Source: JBFIHF01 sp964411125 (GTDB taxonomy: Bacteria; Myxococcota_A; Bradymonadia; Bradymonadales; Bradymonadaceae). Taken from it: a DNA stretch of 48,929 nucleotides. Position numbers and translations under genes: made by a program. The stretch covers positions 1 to 48,929 of the forward strand of contig CAYPJU010000047.1 in the NCBI GenBank assembly GCA_964411125.1. The letters run 5' to 3'. The notes under the pieces were generated by a model. It did no database searches, was not told the origin of the DNA, and worked only from the letters and a program-made list of their open reading frames with translations. Position 1 is the stretch's first letter. Each line of letters starts with the position of its first letter. Below are positions 43,447-48,929 of the stretch, piece by piece.

Positions 43447-44724
43447 TTACTCTCTTGCCGAGCGGCTCGCGATCGAGGTTCCGGCGATCCATCCCGTCGT
43501 CCACGCACTCTGAAAATTGAACCCCCCCGTGATGCCGTCGATGTCCAGCAGCTCGCCGGCGAAGAACAGCCCCGGGGTGAGGCGGCTCTCCATCGTCCGC
43601 ATGTCGACTTCGTCGGTGGGCACCCCGCCGCACGTGACGAACTCGTCCTTGTTCACGCTCTGCCCGCGGACCCGAAGCCGGGTCTCATCGAGCATCCCCA
43701 CCAGGCTGGTGCGCTGCTCCACGGTGCACTCGGCCCATGTACGGGTCTCGGGGATCCGCGCACTCTCCGCCAGCCGTTGCCACAGCCGTTTGGGCAGCTC
43801 GGGAAACGGAGAACGGGACGAAATCTGTCGCTTCCCCCATTCCGGATCACTCGGCAGGCGCTTCAAGGTCTCTTCCGCCCCGACACCATCGAGCCAGTCG
43901 ACCCGGAGCTCGAACTGGTAGTCGAGCTCGTGGAGGGCGCGAGCCCCCCACGCGGAGAGCTTCAGGACGGCCGGTCCGCTGAGGCCCCAGTGCGTGATCA
44001 CCACCGGTCCGCGCGCGTCGAGGCCTGCCTCGGGAACGCGAACCCGCACATGATCTACGCTCACCCCCTGCAGGTCGCGCAAGACAGGAGAGTCGATCTG
44101 GAAGGTGAAGAGCGACGGAACCGCAGGCTCGATCGTGTGCCCGAGCGATCGCGCCAGCCCGGCACCGCAGCCCGTGCGAATACCGCCCGTCGCCAGGAGG
44201 ACGCTTCGCGCACGAAGCGTCTGCGCCGCATTGCCGTCCCGCCCGGAACTCTCCACGCGAAGTTCGAACCCCGCGGATGCCTGGGTGACCGCGGTCACTT
44301 CCGTGCGCGTCCGTATCCCGATGCCGTGGTCCCGCGCCGCGCCCCGAAAGCAGTCGATCACCGTCTGGCTGTCGTCACTGGTGGGAAACATGCGTCCGTC
44401 CGCCTCGGTCTTCAACTTCACTCCCCGTCCCTCGAACCAGCCGACGACGTCGTGCGGGCGGTGACGATGCAAAGGACCGAGCAACGGCTTCTCGCCGCGA
44501 GGGTAGTTGGTCGACAACCACCGTGGATCGTGGGTGTCGTGCGTGACGTTGCAACGTCCACCCCCCGAGATTTTCACTTTCTGAAGGACTCTTCGCGAGC
44601 GTTCGAGGATCACGATCCGAAGGCGACGGTCCGCCGCCTCGGCGCACATCAATGCCCCGTAGAAGCCTGCCGCACCGCCCCCTACGACTACGAGGTCGAA
44701 GGGTTCCCCGTCATCGTTCGCCAT
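43447..44724 (-). CDS. HI0933/BaiN-family flavoprotein oxidoreductase
   Basis: 425 residues with the FAD motif VVVGGGAAGFYGAL, the family hallmark KVKISGGGRCNVT, LLATGGI, HWGLSGPAVLKLSAW, and the terminal CGGVPTDEVDMRTMESR and GELLDIDGITGGFNFQSAWTTGWIAG. These fit the HI0933-like group, NAD(P)/FAD-dependent proteins, a few of which act in bile acid reduction while most are uncharacterised. It lies 14 nt after the phosphate acyltransferase gene, so both are in one operon, with the metallopeptidase upstream. The link between these three functions is not clear. Confidence 0.92.
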   Translation of the reverse strand: MANDDGEPFDLVVVGGGAAGFYGALMCAEAADRRLRIVILERSRRVLQKVKISGGGRCNVTHDTHDPRWLSTNYPRGEKPLLGPLHRHRPHDVVGWFEGRGVKLKTEADGRMFPTSDDSQTVIDCFRGAARDHGIGIRTRTEVTAVTQASAGFELRVESSGRDGNAAQTLRARSVLLATGGIRTGCGAGLARSLGHTIEPAVPSLFTFQIDSPVLRDLQGVSVDHVRVRVPEAGLDARGPVVITHWGLSGPAVLKLSAWGARALHELDYQFELRVDWLDGVGAEETLKRLPSDPEWGKRQISSRSPFPELPKRLWQRLAESARIPETRTWAECTVEQRTSLVGMLDETRLRVRGQSVNKDEFVTCGGVPTDEVDMRTMESRLTPGLFFAGELLDIDGITGGFNFQSAWTTGWIAGTSIASRSARE

Positions 44725-44738
44725 CGGCTCTCTCGAGG

Positions 44739-45680
44739 TCAGAAGTGGACCGTCTGGACGTCGAGGGGAAGGCCGCCCGAATTCTCCGCCATCACGATCG
44801 CAGCCACGATACCGGCCAGCTTGCTCTCGAGCGAGTCCGCTCGGCTCGGCAGTACGATCGGCGCCGTCCCGCCCATCACCAGCCCCGCCATCTCGCCGCC
44901 AGCGATGTGAGGGAACGATTTGGCGAGGATGTTGCCGGCCACCACGTCGGGCACCACGACGATGTCCGCACGTCCGGCGACGTCCCCGCCGATCTTCTTG
45001 TACGCCGCCGCCGTCGGGTTGATCGCGTTGTCGAGGGCGAACGGGCCATCGATCTTGCAGTGTTCGATCTGACCGCGGTCCGCCATCTTCGACAACGCCG
45101 CAGCGTTCGTGGTCGTGGGGATGGTCGGCTTCACGGCGGCGACTGCGGAGAGGATCGCGACCTTCGGCTCGGCGTTGTCCAGTAGCCGGGCGAGGCCGAC
45201 CGCGTTCGACACGATCTGCGCGAGGTCCGCCAGATCCGGCTCGATGTTGAGAGCACCGTCCGTCACGTAGAGCAGTCGCCCGAGGAAGGGGGCATCCAGA
45301 ATGAAGACGTGGCTCAACAGATGCCCGGTCCGCAGCCCGACGTCGCGGTCGAGCGCCGCACGCAGAAACGCGCTCGTATGAATGTACCCCTTCATGTAGA
45401 CGCTCGCGCGCCCTTCACTGACCGCGGTCACCGCCGCGAGCGCGGCTGCTTCGGGGGCGGAATGGTCGTGGATCTCGAACCCCGTGAGATCGAGCTCGGC
45501 TTCCTCGGCAGACGCCTTCATCTTCCGCTCCTCGCCGAAGAGCACGGCATCCGAGATCCCCGCGTCGCGGGCGGCACAGACGGCCTCGAGGGTTCGTCGG
45601 TCCGTCGCCGCCGCCACGGCGAGTCGGTGGTCAGAGGGCTTGCTGACGGCGTCGCGGAGTTCACGAAAATTGCGGATCAT
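44739..45680 (-). CDS. Phosphate acetyl/butyryltransferase family enzyme
   Basis: Start chosen at the ATG ending at 45680 (MIRNFRELRDAV), with GGAAA upstream; the longer frame overlaps the metallopeptidase gene. 313 residues matching PTA/PTB proteins: AAATDRRTLEAVCAARDAGI, GLRTGHLLSHVFILD, DGALNIEPDL, KIDGPFALDNAIN and GTAPIVLPSRADS. These exchange CoA and phosphate on short acyl groups. No acetate or butyrate kinase gene is next to it, though such kinases usually pair with it. It is 32 nt after the metallopeptidase gene and 14 nt before the flavoprotein gene. Confidence 0.9.
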   Translation of the reverse strand: MIRNFRELRDAVSKPSDHRLAVAAATDRRTLEAVCAARDAGISDAVLFGEERKMKASAEEAELDLTGFEIHDHSAPEAAALAAVTAVSEGRASVYMKGYIHTSAFLRAALDRDVGLRTGHLLSHVFILDAPFLGRLLYVTDGALNIEPDLADLAQIVSNAVGLARLLDNAEPKVAILSAVAAVKPTIPTTTNAAALSKMADRGQIEHCKIDGPFALDNAINPTAAAYKKIGGDVAGRADIVVVPDVVAGNILAKSFPHIAGGEMAGLVMGGTAPIVLPSRADSLESKLAGIVAAIVMAENSGGLPLDVQTVHF

Positions 45681-45712
45681 GTCGATTTCCAGACCAGCGG
45701 AGAGGAGAAGGC

Positions 45713-46615
45713 TCAGAGGTCGGCGTAGTTCTTCACCGCGAAGGTGTCGCACTTTCGCGGGTCCCCACTTTCGAACCCGCGCTTGAACCAGCGGATGCGC
45801 TGCTCGCTCGAACCATGCGTGAACTTCGCCTCGTCCCGGTGCCCCAGGGCATCGTCGCCGATCGAGTGCGCCGCCTGCGTCGCCTCCGAGAGGTCTTCGT
45901 CCGTGATCTTGAGGTCCGTCCGAGCGCTGTGGCCCCACACGCCGGCGAGGCAATCTGCCTGCAGCTCGACCCGCACCGACACCTGGTTCTTCGATTCACC
46001 ACGGACCGGCATCCGCGACGATCCGATCAGATTCTGCACGTGGTGTCCCACCTCGTGAGCGATGACGTACGCCTGCGCGAAGTCGCCCGGTGCCTTTAGC
46101 TTCTCTTCCATCGTGTCGTAGAAGCCGGGGTCGATGTACAGGTTCTTGTCCGCCGGGCAGTAGAAGGGGCCGACGGCCGACGTCGCGTTGCCGCAGCCGC
46201 CCGTGCTCACCCCTCCGGTGAACACCACCAGGGTCGGCTCTTCGTACGTGGCGGGAAGCGGTTTGCCGTAGGTCGGTAACGCGCCTTTCGCGAACTTGTC
46301 GGCCCACACCGCTTCGGTCGACGCCAGCACCGCGCGCGAGAAGTCACAAGCCGCGGCGTATTCGGTGGAAGCGTCGCAGACCTTGCCGCCGCCGCCCGAC
46401 ACCGAGCCGCCACCCACCACCGTCTGCTTCACCGGATCGGGGGCGAAGAGGTAGATGCCGCCGATCACGAGCCCGCCGATCACGAGCCCGGGGAGACCGA
46501 ACTTGCGCCCCAGCGCCCCCAACAGGTTCATGCCGATCCCGCCGCCGCCGCGATTCATCCCGCCTGCGCCGCGATCCTCGAAATTCTCCGAACGCTTCTT
46601 TCCGCCAATATCCAT
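45713..46615 (-). CDS. Neutral zinc metallopeptidase, YpfJ type
   Basis: 300 residues from the ATG ending at 46615 with GAGAAGAG upstream. A short N-terminal Gly/Arg-rich stretch (MDIGGKKRSENFEDRGAGG) typical of the family precedes one membrane helix (LPGLVIGGLVIGGIYLFA), then the catalytic domain with HEVGHHVQNL (two zinc His and the Glu), ELQADCLAGVWGHSA giving the third ligand, and the conserved QRIRWFKRGFESGDPRKCDTF. Start position is supported by the family N-terminus. It is the first gene of a three-gene operon. Substrates of this family are not established. Confidence 0.92.
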   Translation of the reverse strand: MDIGGKKRSENFEDRGAGGMNRGGGGIGMNLLGALGRKFGLPGLVIGGLVIGGIYLFAPDPVKQTVVGGGSVSGGGGKVCDASTEYAAACDFSRAVLASTEAVWADKFAKGALPTYGKPLPATYEEPTLVVFTGGVSTGGCGNATSAVGPFYCPADKNLYIDPGFYDTMEEKLKAPGDFAQAYVIAHEVGHHVQNLIGSSRMPVRGESKNQVSVRVELQADCLAGVWGHSARTDLKITDEDLSEATQAAHSIGDDALGHRDEAKFTHGSSEQRIRWFKRGFESGDPRKCDTFAVKNYADL

Positions 46616-46727
46616 AGCTCTTCTCTCGTCGATGACGTCAACGTGCCGAAAACTTCTACACGTTTCGCGCAGAGGCCCGTTTTCGGGCAAACTTTCCCGG
46701 CGGTCAGTGTGCGCGGAGGAGCGCCCA

Positions 46728-46760
46728 AAGGAAAGGAGGCCAACCCGATGGGTGGCCTCC
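46728..46760 (-). terminator. Intrinsic terminator of the L-domain lipoprotein gene
   Basis: 8-bp stem GGAGGCCA/TGGCCTCC (46735-46742 with 46753-46760), with inner CCC/GGG pairing, followed on the minus strand by TTTCCTTT. It lies 25 nt after the stop codon at 46786. The T-run is broken, so termination may be partial. Confidence 0.65.
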
Positions 46761-46785
46761 CGATTAGCGAAGCAGAGCGCGACGT

Positions 46786-48663
46786 TCAGTTGTAGTTGAT
46801 GGTTCCCGAGAACTCCGTCAGACGATTGAGGAAGGCGTCGAGCGCGGCGCTGTCGAACGTGCGGGGAACGCTGAGGTTGCCCCCGATCGCCGTCAGGTTC
46901 CCGAGCCCCGTCATCTGCCTCATCTGTCGCTTCAGCACGACGCTACCCTCGATCCGCTCCAGCTTTCCGAACCCGGCGAGCGTCTCGGGGGTGTAGTTGA
47001 GTTGGAAACTGCCGTCGACGATCTCGAGCTTCGGCGCCATTTCGTTCACGCTGCTCAGCGTATCGATGCTGAAGCCACCCCCGACCATCCCGAGCGAACC
47101 GAGCTCCGGGTTTCGGTCGAAACCGTTGTTGTTCTGGATCGCGATGCTCGATTCGGTGCCTTCCAGGCTCGAGAAGAGCGCTCCGATCGTGACCGGTGCC
47201 CCGTTCGCTCGGATCGTCAGCGAGCCCATGTAGGTGACGGCGTTGAAACCGTTCAGGTCGAGCTGCTGACGGCTCGATCCGACGTTGAGGTAGACGCTGC
47301 CACCGACCAGGGAGAGCGCCTCGAAGCCCTGCACCCCGCGGGTCGTCGTCACCTGAATGTTGCGCTCGGCTTCTTCCAACTTCGCGTATCCCTTCACGTC
47401 GAGGTCCGTCGTGATTTCGATCTGCCCGACCTTCTTCAGAGACGACGGGCCGTCGTGAACTCCCGCGGCGAACCGGTCGTCCGTAGAGTGCAGGGAGTTC
47501 GCCTCCTCGAGCTTGCCCAGCCCCTGATACGGATCCACGGCGTAGTTGCTCCTGAGGCTTCCCACTTCGGCGAGCTTCGGGAACTCCAGCGCGCCGTACT
47601 TCGCGTCCCGGAGATCGAGGGACCGAGCGTACGCGAGAGCGTCGAACTTGCCGGCGAAGCCGACCGTCGGCTCGGAGTAGCGACCGCGCGTCCCGTGAAT
47701 CTGAAGCGTCACCACTTCCTCGAGCGAGGGGAACGAAACGTTCCAGTCACCGTCGCCGGTCCGCGTCATCACGAGGTTGTTCGCCTCCTTCAGCCCCGTG
47801 AAGCCCGTCATGTCCGAGTCGCGGATGTGGATGCGCTCCGCGTTGCTCACCAGCTTCGGGAAGAGGGCGACGTCGACGTTGGTCAGATCGATCGTCTTTG
47901 CCGACTTCAGGGAAGCCATCTCGACGGTGTGCCGGTGGTCGCTGCTGCTGCGGAACACCGCGTTGCCGCTGACGGTCTCGAGCTTCTCGAAGTGAATGCT
48001 GTTCCAGTGCGACGTCGCCGTCACCTGGAGGTTCCCGTCGATCGTCCGCAGGTGACGCAGCGTTCGAACTTCCCTCGCTGCCGGCGGCAGAAGGTCCGTC
48101 CCCTGAATCTCGATGTAGAGGTTGCCCTTCAACGACGAACAGCGCGAGTTCTCCACCTCGAGCAGGTCGGCGTAGCTCGTGAGGTAGTAGTTGTCGTAAC
48201 GATCGTGCGCCAGGAAATCCGCGCAGTCGACCGACGCGCGCTGGAAGAAGCCAGCCGCATCGGCGAGTTCGAAGAGCCCCATCAGCGCCGAGCGCCCCAC
48301 GAAGGGGATGCCGTCGAGCGTCGTGATGTCGTCGAAACCGACGTCGTCTGCCGTCCCGTAGTTGCCGTCGGCACCTGCGCGGTACTTGCCGATGTTCTTC
48401 GCCGCCGTGCTGTACAGCCGCGCGTCGAGCTCGGCCACGAACGCCGCGCCCGCCGTGTTGTCCGCGATCGGACGGTTCACGAACCGCACCACCGCGTCGG
48501 CTTCCGGGGAACCGGGTCGAATCGCGAACGAGTCGTCCTTGCCGTCGAGCGTCTCCATCCCGAACTCAGGGTCCGGCGACACGTCGGTCGTGTCAGTGGC
48601 CTCCCCGCATGCAACGAGGAAAGAACCGGCGGCGAGAATCAAACACACATTCTGAAATTTCAT
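46786..48663 (-). CDS. Lipoprotein with helix-hairpin-helix-like segment and L-domain/LRR-like repeats
   Basis: Start chosen at the ATG ending at 48663 (GGAG upstream); it gives a signal with lipobox FLVAC. 625 residues. Residues ~45-135 include KNIGKYRAGADGNYGTADD and TTLDGIPFVGRSALMGL, a helix-hairpin-helix-like segment often found in Myxococcota lipoproteins. The rest is a long solenoid of ~22-25-residue turns (FEKLETVSGNAVF, GLGKLEEANSLHS, FGKLERIEGSVVL, LGNLTAIGGNLSV) like receptor L-domains or leucine-rich repeats. Such solenoids usually bind protein or glycan partners, so a surface adhesion or recognition role is plausible. It is a single gene with its own terminator. Confidence 0.85.
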   Translation of the reverse strand: MKFQNVCLILAAGSFLVACGEATDTTDVSPDPEFGMETLDGKDDSFAIRPGSPEADAVVRFVNRPIADNTAGAAFVAELDARLYSTAAKNIGKYRAGADGNYGTADDVGFDDITTLDGIPFVGRSALMGLFELADAAGFFQRASVDCADFLAHDRYDNYYLTSYADLLEVENSRCSSLKGNLYIEIQGTDLLPPAAREVRTLRHLRTIDGNLQVTATSHWNSIHFEKLETVSGNAVFRSSSDHRHTVEMASLKSAKTIDLTNVDVALFPKLVSNAERIHIRDSDMTGFTGLKEANNLVMTRTGDGDWNVSFPSLEEVVTLQIHGTRGRYSEPTVGFAGKFDALAYARSLDLRDAKYGALEFPKLAEVGSLRSNYAVDPYQGLGKLEEANSLHSTDDRFAAGVHDGPSSLKKVGQIEITTDLDVKGYAKLEEAERNIQVTTTRGVQGFEALSLVGGSVYLNVGSSRQQLDLNGFNAVTYMGSLTIRANGAPVTIGALFSSLEGTESSIAIQNNNGFDRNPELGSLGMVGGGFSIDTLSSVNEMAPKLEIVDGSFQLNYTPETLAGFGKLERIEGSVVLKRQMRQMTGLGNLTAIGGNLSVPRTFDSAALDAFLNRLTEFSGTINYN

Positions 48664-48929
48664 CGTAGCTCCGCGTCTGGGGGCGGCGACTCTTTCGCCT
48701 GCCATCGTCAACGAGGGGGAGGCTATCGACCCGAAGCCCTCAAGTCGTCTGAATGCTTCTGAAAGATGTAGGTGTGGGTGCTACTCCAGGCGCGAAGAAG
48801 TTGTTCGGGAGCTGGGAGTCCGACCGGGGACCGCGCGACCGGGCTTCACGCACCGGGACCGGGCGATTTGCGTCCCGGTCACCCGTTCGCCCGGCCACCG
48901 TTCGCCCGGTCAATGTCACCGTTCACGCG
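48664..48929. other. Intergenic sequence to the window edge, with short repeats
   Basis: No convincing gene in these 266 bp. At 48883-48912 two 15-bp units beginning CCGTTCGCCCGG lie head to tail, followed by a diverged ACCGTTCACGCG at the window end, possibly the start of a longer repeat array cut off by the edge. Confidence 0.5.

Noticed and set aside
47002..48762. 586-codon open frame antisense to the L-domain lipoprotein
   Set aside because: The translation is Arg/Val/Glu-rich without any family pattern, while the other strand has a signal peptide, ribosome site and repeats.
48883..48912. CRISPR or attC-like array at the window end
   Set aside because: Only two 15-bp units are visible, without spacers or the paired boxes of an attC site; the window ends too soon to say more.

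Overview
High-GC, gene-dense bacterial DNA, most likely from a member of the Myxococcota. The evidence is content: several Ser/Thr kinases with PEGA tails, FHA-GGDEF and PilZ signalling proteins, many lipoproteins with Asp/Ala- or Asn/Gly/Ser-rich linkers after the lipobox, an OmpA protein with a Glu-Pro spacer, and a lipoprotein with a helix-hairpin-helix-like segment. No rRNA, tRNA, CRISPR array, transposase or phage gene was recognised. The taxon is an inference and no finer placement is claimed.

Layout. 3-776: 3' part of a cupin/JmjC-like protein. 826-3721 (-): two di-haem cytochrome lipoproteins in one operon. 4097-6184 (+): membrane Ser/Thr kinase with a PEGA domain, facing an OmpA-family protein (6377-7906, -) across a duplicated terminator. 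8034-9137 (-): FHA-GGDEF diguanylate cyclase. 9215-17755 (-): biosynthetic block, read from the right as an ornithine cyclodeaminase-like enzyme, a KS-AT-ACP polyketide synthase without a reductase domain, and three tandem FabG4-type two-domain reductases, the first of which has lost its catalytic residues. 17930-22397: a lipid-anchored penicillin-acylase-family hydrolase and a divergent MATE exporter. 22551-28123: a soluble kinase, a lipoprotein, a TPR membrane protein and a TonB-dependent receptor. 28258-31333 (-): a lipoprotein, a SyrB2-like non-haem iron halogenase homologue and a type II thioesterase. 31379-40640 (+): PilZ protein, metallophosphoesterase and a Lol-like export operon (ATPase, two FtsX-type permeases, LolA-like carrier, outer-membrane barrel). 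40782-43185: a tail-anchored protein and a PEGA-type pseudokinase. 43447-46615 (-): flavoprotein, phosphate acyltransferase and zinc metallopeptidase. 46786-48663 (-): L-domain/HhH lipoprotein.

The most interesting candidate system is the split natural-product locus. The PKS module has no ketoreductase, dehydratase or thioesterase of its own; reductases lie directly downstream of it and a discrete thioesterase and halogenase homologue lie about 13 kb away. The halogenase homologue closely resembles SyrB2-type carrier-protein chlorinases, but has His-Gln-Val where characterised halogenases have HxA or HxG and hydroxylases have HxD/E. The three reductases share a short N-terminal module of about 40 residues, and the PKS ends in a tail of vaguely similar pattern, which could be an in-trans docking system. 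The exporter and the periplasmic acylase could complete a prodrug export-and-maturation route. These links are inferred from proximity and family precedent only.
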